A stretch of 64,000 nt of DNA, taken from positions 3,803,501-3,867,500 of the forward strand of contig NZ_CP046400.1 of assembly GCF_009762795.1 (NCBI RefSeq), read 5' to 3'. Numbering within the stretch: the stretch's first letter is position 1; every line of letters begins with the position of its first letter. This DNA comes from Pseudodesulfovibrio cashew. GTDB lineage: Bacteria; Desulfobacterota; Desulfovibrionia; Desulfovibrionales; Desulfovibrionaceae. Of this stretch, positions 42,640 to 51,483 are shown one piece after another. The position numbers were made by a program, and so were the translations under genes. Below the pieces are notes generated by a model. That model did no database searches. It saw only the letters and a list, made by a program, of their open reading frames with translations, and was not told where the DNA came from.

Positions 42640-43863
42640 ATGCCTCTTATCCCCAGAAATGACAACTCGTTACTGACTCCCGAGTTCTGTCTCCTCATGG
42701 GCGTCACCTTCCTGGCCTTCTGCAACATCTCTCTGTTCTACGGGCTGAACGACTATCTGGAGGCACGCCACATCCCCTCGTTCTGGCGCGGCGTACTGCT
42801 CGGGCTCGAGCCCTGCACGGCCCTCCTGGTCAGGCCGCTCATCAGCCCCTTTCTCTCCGTGCGCAACTGCCTGCACGTGGTTGCAGCCTCGCTGCTGATT
42901 CTCATGACCGCCCTGCTTTCCTATTCCGCCGCCGACACGCTCTTGGCGCTGGCGGGGGTCAGGGTCATCCACGGCCTGGGCTTCGTGCTGCTCGTGTCCG
43001 CGGTGGCCGTGCTGCTGGTTGCCTTCCTTCCGCCGAACCGGGTCGGCCAGGGGTTCGGGATCTTTGCCATAGCGTCCTTACTGCCCTATGCCGTGCTGCC
43101 TCCGGTGGTCGAACGGCTCCTGCTCCTGGTGGGCAGCGAACCCAGAGTCTACGCCCTCTTCGCCCCGGCACTGATTCCCGCCCTGCTCGTGCTCCCGTAC
43201 CTCCATCGCCGCCTCCGGCGCATGGACCTCGACGGAGCCGCAGCACACCGCCGCCCCACCTTCGCAGACATCACAGCGGACCTCCGCTCGCCGGGAATCG
43301 GACGGCTGCTGGCCGCCAACGGCCTGCTCTTCACTGCAACCACCGTGGTATTCTTCTTCATGAAAGACCGGCTGATGGCGCTCGGGATGCACAACGTGGG
43401 CCTATTTTTCAGTATCTCCACGGCGGCCACCATAGCAGTACGCGTCTTCTGCGGCAGGCTGATGGACAGCGTGAACAGGGCCATCATGCTGGCCGTGACG
43501 CTCACCGCCCTGGCAGGGGTTATGGTGCTCTTCAGCGTAACCGGGACTGTCGGCCCGCTCTACGCGCTGGCCGGACTTTACGGACTCTGCATCGGCTTTG
43601 CCATGCCCCAGCTCAATGCGGCCATGTTCGTCATATCGCCTGCGCACCTTCGCGGGCTCAACACCAACCTGATGTTGTTCACCATGGACGCGGGGTATGT
43701 CTTCGGACCGTTGCTGGCGGGCGGACTGCTCAACGCCGGGGTGCCGTCCGCGAGCCTCTTCGCCTGTTTCGCGGTGGGTCCGCTGCTCGGCGCATTGCTG
43801 ACGTTGAGGCTGGCCGGGCTTATGCGCCGGCACGCTCCCGATAGGACCCGCGCAGACGGTTAA
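42640..43863 (+). CDS. MFS transporter embedded in the acyltransferase cluster
   Basis: A 407-residue major facilitator with twelve segments; motifs seen are DYLEARHIPSFWRGVLLG early and LRGLNTNLMLFTMDAGYVFGP near 344. It lies between cluster genes but on the other strand, and its end overlaps the convergent acyltransferase end by 44 bases. The start at 42640 (MPLIPRNDNSLLTP) is chosen; a GTG at 42574 would add 22 residues. It is the likely exporter or importer of the cluster's product. Confidence 0.85.
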   Translation: MPLIPRNDNSLLTPEFCLLMGVTFLAFCNISLFYGLNDYLEARHIPSFWRGVLLGLEPCTALLVRPLISPFLSVRNCLHVVAASLLILMTALLSYSAADTLLALAGVRVIHGLGFVLLVSAVAVLLVAFLPPNRVGQGFGIFAIASLLPYAVLPPVVERLLLLVGSEPRVYALFAPALIPALLVLPYLHRRLRRMDLDGAAAHRRPTFADITADLRSPGIGRLLAANGLLFTATTVVFFFMKDRLMALGMHNVGLFFSISTAATIAVRVFCGRLMDSVNRAIMLAVTLTALAGVMVLFSVTGTVGPLYALAGLYGLCIGFAMPQLNAAMFVISPAHLRGLNTNLMLFTMDAGYVFGPLLAGGLLNAGVPSASLFACFAVGPLLGALLTLRLAGLMRRHAPDRTRADG

Positions 43864-44851
43864 GAATCTCCCTGGCCCGGTCCGAATAGAGCTGCGACCG
43901 CTCCCACTCCGGTTCGGCGATCAGCTTCTGGAGCAAGACCCCGTCGTCGTCGAACCAGCGCGGGATGAAGCCCGCAGGGAAACAACCGCGCTCTAGCAGG
44001 ATTGCCGCAGCCACACCGCACTCCGGGACACCCAGATTCAGAAACCACTGCACGTTGACGCATCCCTTTCGGGCGGCGTCCTCCTCTCTTGCCCGCACAT
44101 ACTCCATGAAATCAGTGCCCGGACGCGTAACGTGCACCCGCAGCACGCCCGCAAAGTCGAAGAACTCCACCACCGCCTCGGTGGCCGCTTCCGTCAACCC
44201 GCCTTCGGCCGCAATCGCCGTGCGACTCGGCTCATACCCGTCCATGAAAAACGCGAGCGCGTCCTCCAGCCCAGGCGGGACATGCACGATGCGTCCGGGA
44301 GCCCCGGTATCCCTGCTCTGGTAGAGGCAGGACACACGGCCCTCGCCCTTGTCCGGCAACAGGTCCAATTCCATGCCCGTCTCCATGAAACCGTACAGGG
44401 AACTCAGATGCTGCGTGGCGATGGTGTCGCATACGGCCTCGCCATAAATGGCAGCCACCTCCGGCGCCGTGGCCGGTCCCTCGATAAGCTCCTTGAACAG
44501 GAAGAACAGCATGAAGGAGCTTCTGTAGTGGGGATGGGTCATGCCCAGACCGCACTCCAGCAACCCCTTAAACGGAGGCGACGAACGATACAGGGCGATG
44601 TGCCCCGCAATGGAGCCGTCCTCAAGACGGGCCACCATGGAGCGGACGTTGCCGCTCTCCTGCTCCACGCGGATTGCGTCGGGGATGTAGTAGGCATCAA
44701 TGGGGTAGGCGTCGTCGTACACAGTCAGGAACAACCGGGCCAGCCCTTCCGCGTGTTCGGGCTGAAAGGGCACCACCTCGAAAGGAAGGTCCGGCAGGAC
44801 CGGGTCCGGGATGGCGCGCAACGCCTCAATGGCCTGCCTCCTGGCGGACAT
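43820..44851 (-). CDS. GNAT-type acyltransferase (double domain), cluster copy 2
   Basis: A 343-residue paralogue of the gene at 38986. It begins MSARRQAIEALRAIP at 44851, just after the ACP stop, with GAAGGTG as ribosome site. The first domain has FQPEHAEGLARLFLTVYDDAYPID and LGMTHPHYRSSFMLFFLFKEL. The C-terminal domain ends CFPAGFIPRWFDDDGVLLQKL. The one-base gap to the ACP gene suggests that the acyl donor is the ACP, as in N-acyl amino-acid synthases such as FeeM; that is inference. Confidence 0.78.
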   Translation of the reverse strand: MSARRQAIEALRAIPDPVLPDLPFEVVPFQPEHAEGLARLFLTVYDDAYPIDAYYIPDAIRVEQESGNVRSMVARLEDGSIAGHIALYRSSPPFKGLLECGLGMTHPHYRSSFMLFFLFKELIEGPATAPEVAAIYGEAVCDTIATQHLSSLYGFMETGMELDLLPDKGEGRVSCLYQSRDTGAPGRIVHVPPGLEDALAFFMDGYEPSRTAIAAEGGLTEAATEAVVEFFDFAGVLRVHVTRPGTDFMEYVRAREEDAARKGCVNVQWFLNLGVPECGVAAAILLERGCFPAGFIPRWFDDDGVLLQKLIAEPEWERSQLYSDRAREILNRLRGSYRERAGA

Positions 44852-44852
44852 G

Positions 44853-45089
44853 CTACTGCACCTTCGAGTTGATGAAACAGACGATGTCATTGACGGTCCG
44901 CAGGGTAATGGCGTCGGCGATGGTCAATTCGATAGAGAACTCGCGCTGCAGGGCCACGGCCAGGGAAGTCAGGGCGAGAGAGTCCACTCCCTGGGTCAGC
45001 AGGGGCTGGTCCGGGTCTATCCCCTGCAATGTTTCAGGGGTGACAACGGTGGAAAAGAGCTCGAGAACGTCAGCGGTGGTTACAGACAT
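44853..45089 (-). CDS. Acyl carrier protein
   Basis: A 78-residue carrier protein with the phosphopantetheine-serine motif GVDSLALTSL at about residues 34-43 and the four-helix pattern of ACPs. It is not the housekeeping fatty-acid ACP: the usual acidic DELVMALEE helix II is replaced by ALTSLAVALQREF. It lies between the AMP-ligase and a GNAT gene, so the ligase probably loads it. Start at 45089 follows AGAGGAAC. Confidence 0.9.
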   Translation of the reverse strand: MSVTTADVLELFSTVVTPETLQGIDPDQPLLTQGVDSLALTSLAVALQREFSIELTIADAITLRTVNDIVCFINSKVQ

Positions 45090-45155
45090 GATGGGGTTCC
45101 TCTATTTGGGTATGACTAAAAGGGATGAACTGGCCGTCGTGGGAAAAGGTTGCGC

Positions 45156-46649
45156 TTAGCGTAAGGCAAAACGCTGAATCTTTCCAAGCGGGGTCATGGG
45201 CATGTCCTCACGAAACGATATTTCACTGGGAACCATGAACTCGGGCAAGCGATCTGCCGCGTATTGCCGCAGCTCATTCATCAAATCCCGGTCCGCCTCG
45301 AAGCCGCTCGCGGGCACAACATGGGCGCGGACCAGGGAGAACGCCCCCACGGCACCTCCGGTGACGGCACACTGTGCCACGGCGGGATGTTCCAGCAGGA
45401 CATTTTCCACCCGCACGGGCGACACCCACTGGCCGCCCGCCTTGAACATGTCGTCCTTGCGCCCCAGTACGGTCACCACACCGCTCACGATCCGGGCCAG
45501 ATCGCCGGATAGCATCCACCCGTCGGCGGTGAACAACGCCTCCGTCTTTTCGGGCATGTTCAGGTATCCCCTGGTCAAGGACGGGCCCTTGAGCGCAAGC
45601 TCACCCTCGGTTCCGTCCGGGACGGGCCGGTGCTCTTCGTCCAGGACCGCCGCCTCATACGGAGGCAGTACCCGCCCCACCGTGCCGGGGGTGAAATCCG
45701 GCGGCCGGGTGCTGATGTTGATGGTCATTGATTCGCTGGAACCGTAAGCCTGCCAGATGTCGATGCCCATCTGGGTCTTCCAGGCGGCTTGAATGGCCTC
45801 CGGCAGCCCTTCTCCCGCAGCCATGCACAAACGCAGATTGGCGAACGGAGTGGCATCGGCAACGCTCATGAGCAGCATGGTGTAAAAGGTGGGGGACGAG
45901 GTGAAAACCGTGATCCCGTGCTCTGCAATCACCTTCAGGATGCCGGACGGATCGGGCTTCTCTCCATACAGAAACGTCGCCGCACCGACCCAGAGCGGGA
46001 GACTCAGCGAGGACATGAGGCCATAGGCGTGAAACAGCTTGGCCGTGCTCAGGATAACATTGTCCGGCCCAAGCTCGGTGCAGGCTGTGCCGGATTCGGC
46101 CACGACACGAAAATCGGAGTGGGTATGGGGAATGCCCTTGGGGCGGCCCGTGGTGCCAGAAGTATAAAAGATTACGGCCTCTTCGTCCCCGGCCACGGGA
46201 TGGGGAGCGAAGTCGTCCGGCAGTCCTTCGGTGAATCGTAAAAGGGCCTGATCATCCAGGGCAATCGCCTCTCGCCCTACGGCTGACGCCGCGTCAAGGG
46301 CGGGATGCCCCGGATTGGCAAAAACGAGTTGAGCGCCGCAGTCCTCCAGGTAAGCCTCGTAATCCGACTGCATCACTCGGTTGTTCACGACCGCCGCGCT
46401 CACGCCCGCCAGGAGGCCGCCGAGAAACACAACCATGGAACTCAGGCTGTCCGGCATGGCGATGAGAATCCGGCTGCCGGGCTGGGCTCCCTTGTTCCGC
46501 AACGCCTGGGCCATGCGTTTGGCCATGGCGGCCAGCTCGGCATACGTGACCTTGCCCCCGTCACAAATCAGGGCGGTCCTGTCAGCCCAGCGGGCTCCGC
46601 GATCCAGCAGCAGCTCGGCGGCGAAATTATATTCGGGTTGTGCGTTCAT
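45156..46649 (-). CDS. AMP-dependent acyl ligase (benzoate-CoA-ligase-like)
   Basis: A 497-residue adenylate-forming enzyme: start MNAQPEYNFAAELLLDRGARW, core YTSGTTGRPKGIPHTH near residue 170, AYGSSESMT near 292, GWMLSGDLAR near 380 and the C-terminal lysine region TPLGKIQRFALR. The N-terminus and layout resemble benzoate/2-aminobenzoate-CoA ligases, and therefore an aromatic or short acid substrate is possible. A dedicated ACP gene follows 66 bases later, so the acyl adenylate may be passed to ACP. The ATG at 46649 follows AGAGGAA; the longer frame overlaps the dehydrogenase gene. Confidence 0.88.
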   Translation of the reverse strand: MNAQPEYNFAAELLLDRGARWADRTALICDGGKVTYAELAAMAKRMAQALRNKGAQPGSRILIAMPDSLSSMVVFLGGLLAGVSAAVVNNRVMQSDYEAYLEDCGAQLVFANPGHPALDAASAVGREAIALDDQALLRFTEGLPDDFAPHPVAGDEEAVIFYTSGTTGRPKGIPHTHSDFRVVAESGTACTELGPDNVILSTAKLFHAYGLMSSLSLPLWVGAATFLYGEKPDPSGILKVIAEHGITVFTSSPTFYTMLLMSVADATPFANLRLCMAAGEGLPEAIQAAWKTQMGIDIWQAYGSSESMTINISTRPPDFTPGTVGRVLPPYEAAVLDEEHRPVPDGTEGELALKGPSLTRGYLNMPEKTEALFTADGWMLSGDLARIVSGVVTVLGRKDDMFKAGGQWVSPVRVENVLLEHPAVAQCAVTGGAVGAFSLVRAHVVPASGFEADRDLMNELRQYAADRLPEFMVPSEISFREDMPMTPLGKIQRFALR

Positions 46650-46693
46650 CCGGTTCCTCTTCGTGTTGAGATTACTTCGCCATTGCGAGGTGC

Positions 46694-47536
46694 CTAGTGC
46701 GCCCCCGAGATCTGCGCCAATCGCAACAGCAGATTGGCTGCCACCTGTCTCCGATACTCGGCGCTTGCCCGAACGTCGCTGATGGGGGACACGGTGTCCC
46801 GCACCTTTTCGCCCGCCTCGCGAAGGGCTCCCAGCGTCAGGGAACGTCCTTTGAGCAAAGCTTCGGCCTCGGGGCAGCGGATCACCATCGGGCCCACACT
46901 CCCCCACGCAAGCCGCGCTTCGGCGATGACGCCATCCTCGACCCTGAGCAGAGCCGCAAGGCTGACCACGGAGATGGCCAGGGCCTTTCGACGCCCGACC
47001 TTCTCAAAATACTGGATGGTACGTCCCTCGGGAATGGGTATGATGATGGCGGAGAGCAGCTCCCCGGGAGCCAGGGCCATTTGTCCCGGACCCACAATGA
47101 AATCGTTAACCGGCATGGTCCGCACCCCGGAGAGAGAGCGCAGCTCTACCTCCGCACCGAGAGCGTACAAGGGCGGGAGCATATCCGCTGCGGGCGAAGC
47201 GGTGCAGACGTTTCCGCCGAGGGTGGCCATGTTGCGCACAAGCGGGGACGCGAACACCTTGGCAGCGCCGTGCAGCAGGGGCAGACGCTCCCGCACGGCG
47301 GCATTCTCCAGCACGGCGGTCATGGATGTGGCCGCCCCGATGCGGATACGGCCGTCCGAGATTTCGAAGCCGGCGAGGTCCGCCACCTTCTCCAGACAGA
47401 CAAGGGTTTCCGGCCTGTTCTGCTCCGCGCGACACCGAACCAGCAGGTCGGTGCCTCCGGCCATGACGTGGGCGTCCGGCTCAGCGCAGAGGGCCTCCAG
47501 GGCCGCTTCGACGGTGGCGGGGAAAAGTACGTTCAT
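46694..47536 (-). CDS. Mo-hydroxylase FAD-binding medium subunit
   Basis: A 280-residue CoxM/XdhB-family subunit. It starts MNVLFPATVEAAL at 47536 (ATGA overlap with the Fe-S subunit, GGGAGGG upstream). FAD-loop motifs are VMAGGTDLLVRCRAEQN near residue 25 and ATLGGNVCTASPAADMLP near 105. No extra 4Fe-4S insertion of the kind in 4-hydroxybenzoyl-CoA reductase is visible. It transfers electrons from the Fe-S subunit to an acceptor. The ligase gene follows 44 bases on. Confidence 0.9.
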   Translation of the reverse strand: MNVLFPATVEAALEALCAEPDAHVMAGGTDLLVRCRAEQNRPETLVCLEKVADLAGFEISDGRIRIGAATSMTAVLENAAVRERLPLLHGAAKVFASPLVRNMATLGGNVCTASPAADMLPPLYALGAEVELRSLSGVRTMPVNDFIVGPGQMALAPGELLSAIIIPIPEGRTIQYFEKVGRRKALAISVVSLAALLRVEDGVIAEARLAWGSVGPMVIRCPEAEALLKGRSLTLGALREAGEKVRDTVSPISDVRASAEYRRQVAANLLLRLAQISGAH

Positions 47537-48012
47537 TCGTCCCTCCCGCACCCACTTCCCAACCGCTTTGCCGCGTCCTCCACGGCGTCAACGATCTTGT
47601 GATACCCGGTGCAGCGGCAGAGGTTGCCGGACAACGCCTCGCGGATTTCCTCCCGCGTCGGATCGGGGTGGCGCTCCAGAAATTCGGCTGCGGTGACGGC
47701 GATGCCCGGCGTGCAGTAGCCGCACTGGACCCCGCCGAGGTCGGCCAGGGCCTCCTGCACCGGGTGCGGCCCGTCCGAGGCCAGCCCCTGCGCGGTAATC
47801 ACGGCGCGGCCGTCCAACTGGGCGGCCAGCATCAGGCAGGAGAGTCGTGGCACGCCGTCGACCAGGACGGTGCAGGCTCCGCATTCTCCGGTGCCGCAGC
47901 CCTCCTTGGGAGCGGTCACGCCGCAGCTCTCCCGCAGAATGTCTACGGCGCGCGCCCCGCCGTCCACCTCAAGGGTACGGGCTTCGCCATCCAGCACAAA
48001 GGATATGATCAT
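47533..48012 (-). CDS. Mo-hydroxylase 2Fe-2S small subunit
   Basis: A 159-residue CoxS/XdhC-type protein with the plant-type cluster CGTGECGACTVLVDG near residue 40 and the second cluster CGYCTPG ... GNLCRCTGY near 97-131. Both genes around it overlap through ATGA. Substrate electrons flow from the molybdenum subunit through these clusters to FAD. Confidence 0.93.
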   Translation of the reverse strand: MIISFVLDGEARTLEVDGGARAVDILRESCGVTAPKEGCGTGECGACTVLVDGVPRLSCLMLAAQLDGRAVITAQGLASDGPHPVQEALADLGGVQCGYCTPGIAVTAAEFLERHPDPTREEIREALSGNLCRCTGYHKIVDAVEDAAKRLGSGCGRDE

Positions 48013-50294
48013 GAATTATCTCCGTCGAACGCGGCCAGGATTCGTTCCGGGGTAAAGGGAGCCCGGGTCATGGGCAGCCCCATGCGCAACAGGGCCGACG
48101 CCACCGCCGGCAGCGGCCCGTTCATGCCCACCTCGCCGATGCCCTTCATGCCGAACGGACCGGATTGCTCCTCGGTCTCCACGGCGTGGGACTCGATGTC
48201 CGGAAGGTCCCCGGCTCCGGGAATGACATAGTTGCTCAGGTCCGTGGTCAGCAGCCGCCCGCCCTCGGCGAAGCAGTCCTCCCACAGGGCATAGCCCAGC
48301 CCCTGAGCCACCGCCCCCTGCACCTGCTGCTCGAAATTCTGCGGGTTGAGCACCCGCCCGCCGTCAGTGAAGGCGACGTAGTCGGACACGGACACGTTTC
48401 CAGTAAGTTCGTCCACCTCCACACGCGCCAGATGCGCGGCATAGGGAAAGATGAGATGGGGAAAGCCGAGCCGGAAAGCCTCACCGCCCTCCGGGACATC
48501 CTGGGTCACGGGCATCATGGCCTCGCCGATGCAGAACCGGTCGTCGGGATGGAGCATCCCCACCAGGGCTGCCAGGGGAAGCTCCTGACCGGTGACGGCA
48601 TGGCGGACCGCGCCGGGGACCAGTTCCAGAACGGAAGCGTCGTCCACCATGAGCACCATGGCCGCCCGGTGCAGCAACTTGTCCCGCATGGCCTCGCACG
48701 CCTTGATCAACGCATTGCCGTAGGTATAGGTCGTCCGCCCGGCCGAGGACGAGCCCGAGGGGTGCGACCGCTCCGTGTCTGGCTGGACCAGCTCCATCAG
48801 GGACTCGTCCTGCTGCAAAATTTCGCACGCCATCTGCACGAAGGTCGGGCTGTTGCCCTGACCCATGTCGCTGACGCTGTTGTAGACCCGGAAACGCCCT
48901 TCTTCGGTCAGCCGGACCTTGGCCACCGCCGAATCCGCCAGCCCCCGGCCATAGCCCATGCCGTTGTGCACGGCGGCGATGCCGACCCCGCGCCGGGTCA
49001 GCGGCGGGGCCTCGCGCACCCACTGGTCGCGGGACTGCCAGAACGGATGGCCCCGCAATCCGGCCAGACATTCCTTCATGCCGGTTGAACTGATCATGCC
49101 CACGCCAACGCCGTTTCTGTCCCCCGGCCGGAGGGCATTTTTCGCCCGCAGCTCCAGGGGATCCATGTCAAGCTTGGCGGCCAGCCGGTCCATCACGCCC
49201 TCGAAGGCGAAGCAGACCTGGGCCACGCCGAAACCGCGAAATGCTCCGGCCACGGGATTGTTGGTGTAGACGCACCGGCCATTGGCCTCCAGGTGCTCCA
49301 CCCGGTAGGGACCGCTGGCGTGCTCCAGACCGAGGGCCATGATCTCCACGCCCAGATGGGCATAGGCCCCGGTGTCGTAGTCCAGGTCGCAGACCAAGGC
49401 GGTCAGGGTCCCGTCCGCCTCGGCTCCGAGACGAAAATGCATCCGCGCCGCATGGCGCTTGTACCCCGCGAGCAGGCTCTCCTCGCGGCTCCACCACATC
49501 TTCACCGGACGGCCTCCGGCATGCATGGCGGCCAGGGCCAGGAGGCACTGGACCGTGGCCCCGTCCTTGCCGCCGAATCCGCCGCCGAGATAGGGCGCGG
49601 TGAGGTGCAGCCGGTTCGGAGGCAGCCCCAGCGCCCGGCCGATCTCGAAGCGATCGCGGAACGGGGCCTGGGTGGAGACGGTCATGTGCAGGGTGCCGTC
49701 CTCGTCCATGCGCGCCGTGCCGTTCTCCGTCTCCAGAAAACAGTGCGCCTGCTGGGGGGTGAAAAAGGTCTCCTCGACGATCACCGCGCAATGGGTCAAC
49801 GCCTCACAGGCGTCGCCCTTGCGCAGGGTTGCCTCTTTGAGGATGTTGCCGGTCTCCAGGTCGTGAACCCGGGGCGCATCCGGGGCCAGGGCCGCGTCCA
49901 GCCCGTCCACCACGGGGAGTGATTCGATGTCGAGGATGATGGAGGCCAGCGCCTCGGACAGGACCTCCCGCGTCTCGGCGACCACCAGGGCCACGGCGTC
50001 GCCCGCGTGACGCACCTTGTCGCCGCACAGCACCGGCATGTCCCAGTGGATGAAGCCCTGCCGATTCTCGCCGGGCACGTCCTCGGCGGTCAGCACCGCC
50101 ACCACGCCGGGCATGGCCTTGGCCCGGGCCGTATCCATGCCTCGGATCACCCCATGGGGGACTCCGGCGCGTAACGCCCCTGCCCAGAGCATTCCCTCCG
50201 GGTATTCATCGGAGGCGAACCGCTCCCTTCCGCACGCCTTGTCCATGGCGTCGAAACGGCGGGAACGGGAACCTATGGTCTGCACAGATGGCAT
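48009..50294 (-). CDS. Mo-hydroxylase molybdopterin-binding large subunit
   Basis: A 761-residue XdhA/CoxL-family protein. Start at 50294 (MPSVQTIGSRSRRFDAMDK) with GAGGAG five bases up. It shows AGVPHGVIRGMD near residue 45, GGGFGGKDGATVQCLLA near 232, GAFRGFGVAQVCFAFE near 342, GQGNSP near 456 and GIGEVGMNG near 718, whose glutamate is the catalytic base. The family hydroxylates N-heterocycles, aldehydes or similar. The substrate is not clear; close packing with an aromatic-type ligase suggests an aromatic or heterocyclic acid. First gene of the minus-strand run. Confidence 0.92.
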   Translation of the reverse strand: MPSVQTIGSRSRRFDAMDKACGRERFASDEYPEGMLWAGALRAGVPHGVIRGMDTARAKAMPGVVAVLTAEDVPGENRQGFIHWDMPVLCGDKVRHAGDAVALVVAETREVLSEALASIILDIESLPVVDGLDAALAPDAPRVHDLETGNILKEATLRKGDACEALTHCAVIVEETFFTPQQAHCFLETENGTARMDEDGTLHMTVSTQAPFRDRFEIGRALGLPPNRLHLTAPYLGGGFGGKDGATVQCLLALAAMHAGGRPVKMWWSREESLLAGYKRHAARMHFRLGAEADGTLTALVCDLDYDTGAYAHLGVEIMALGLEHASGPYRVEHLEANGRCVYTNNPVAGAFRGFGVAQVCFAFEGVMDRLAAKLDMDPLELRAKNALRPGDRNGVGVGMISSTGMKECLAGLRGHPFWQSRDQWVREAPPLTRRGVGIAAVHNGMGYGRGLADSAVAKVRLTEEGRFRVYNSVSDMGQGNSPTFVQMACEILQQDESLMELVQPDTERSHPSGSSSAGRTTYTYGNALIKACEAMRDKLLHRAAMVLMVDDASVLELVPGAVRHAVTGQELPLAALVGMLHPDDRFCIGEAMMPVTQDVPEGGEAFRLGFPHLIFPYAAHLARVEVDELTGNVSVSDYVAFTDGGRVLNPQNFEQQVQGAVAQGLGYALWEDCFAEGGRLLTTDLSNYVIPGAGDLPDIESHAVETEEQSGPFGMKGIGEVGMNGPLPAVASALLRMGLPMTRAPFTPERILAAFDGDNS

Positions 50295-50339
50295 GAGAAC
50301 TCCTCGGTTTGAGTGGCGCAAGAGTGAAACACCCGACAT

Positions 50340-50486
50340 GGATTGTCAATAATACCCGAACATCCATACGAATTCTTTACATCTTACGAAGCCGCCAGAC
50401 CGTACTTGCGGTAATTCGACGACACCGGGAACCAGCCTATTAGAATGAAAGGGATATGCAGAACTATACTTTCAGGCACAAAAAAG
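50340..50486. other. Intergenic upstream of the Mo-hydroxylase operon
   Basis: The promoter of the minus-strand cluster should lie here. A TTGACA-like hexamer (RC of TGTCAA at 50344-50349) is close to the start, and no clear -10 or sigma-54 box was found. Confidence 0.35.
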
Positions 50487-50512
50487 GGGTTCCAAGCACA
50501 TGCTTGGAACCC
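50487..50512 (-). terminator. Terminator of the satP gene
   Basis: GGGTTCCAAGCA (50487-50498) pairs perfectly with TGCTTGGAACCC (50501-50512). On the minus strand the stem is followed by a run of T. Confidence 0.88.
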
Positions 50513-50545
50513 TGATTTTCAATGGCGCCAAAGCCCCTGGATGGA

Positions 50546-51100
50546 TCATCCAACGGGCAGGACAGTGCGGCCGAATTGCTCATTCAGCACTTCGGCCATG
50601 GCGAGGTAGACGGCGGAAGCGCCGCAAAACATGCCTTCCCAACCGGCGATGGTGCCGATGGATTCGTTGTGGGTGAAATCACGAATGGCGAGCAGGAAAA
50701 AGAGGACGACCAGGGAGGAGAAAACAACCTGCAACGCCTTATTCGCCTTCAAGGTTCCGAAGAACATGAACAAGGTGAAGATGCCCCACATGGCGAGGTA
50801 ACATCCCATGAATCCGGGGGGTGTCGGCTCGGCCCACCCCAGTTTGGGCATGACGATAAGCCCGACCAGGGACATCCAAAACAGACCGTAGGAAGTGAAG
50901 GCGGTCGTACCGAAGGTGTTGCCCTTCTTGAACTCCATGATCCCGGCGATGACCTGGGCGATGCCGCCGTAAAAAATGCCCATGGCAAGGATCATCGAAC
51001 TGATCGGGAAAAACCCTGCGTTGTGGATGTTGAGCAGGATGGTGGTCATACCGAAGCCCATCAGTCCGAGCGGACCGGGGTTGGCAAGTTTCGCTTCCAT
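50546..51100 (-). CDS. satP: Acetate/succinate transporter, GPR1/FUN34/YaaH family
   Basis: A 184-residue membrane protein with six segments and the family signature [18 protein letters not shown] at residues about 7-24. SatP imports acetate and succinate with protons. Monocistronic: own terminator, own 5' region with GCGAC/GTCGC half sites. In a sulfate reducer it may export acetate made by incomplete oxidation. Confidence 0.92.
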   Translation of the reverse strand: MEAKLANPGPLGLMGFGMTTILLNIHNAGFFPISSMILAMGIFYGGIAQVIAGIMEFKKGNTFGTTAFTSYGLFWMSLVGLIVMPKLGWAEPTPPGFMGCYLAMWGIFTLFMFFGTLKANKALQVVFSSLVVLFFLLAIRDFTHNESIGTIAGWEGMFCGASAVYLAMAEVLNEQFGRTVLPVG

Positions 51101-51483
51101 TGGGGATTCTCCTCACGCAACTGTCACAATAAAAACGCCACGCAATGAAAAGGGTTATAAAAAAGCTGTTGGCGTGGCAGGTGTGTCGCTGCGACTAAAA
51201 TTGTGCACTTCAATGCCAGATTTGTCTTGATTGGTCGAGAAAAAACAGCACATTTCCCATGGAATCAAGGGAACTCCCCACCACTCCGTCAAAGCCCCGC
51301 CTCACCTCCTCACCATCACATCAAAACACATCTACTCGATATATCATGTATTCTTGTCCATCCCCAAAAAAGGCTCAGTAGGAATCTCCCCCTAAGCCTC
51401 AACAATCCATAGTCGGAAATGGATGCAACCAGAAAGATGGCCTCTTGGATACCCTCCAGGCATACCCAAGATCCATGGCGGGA
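51101..51483. other. Intergenic upstream of satP, downstream of the LysE gene
   Basis: About 380 bases with no gene. It contains GTCGC-T-GCGAC (51183-51193) and GCGAC-N7-GTGCA (51189-51205), variants of the dyad seen upstream of the BCCT gene, and the minus-strand terminator of the LysE gene at 51371-51399. Confidence 0.45.
51371..51399 (-). terminator. Terminator of the LysE-type gene at 51484
   Basis: AGGCT...AGCCT outer stem with inner CAG/CTA pairs; on the minus strand the stem runs into TTTTTT. Confidence 0.65.

Noticed and set aside
51166..51182. Possible -24/-12 promoter for satP (CTGCCACGCCAACAGCT on the minus strand)
   Set aside because: The invariant GG of the -24 element reads GC, so it is not credible as a sigma-54 promoter.
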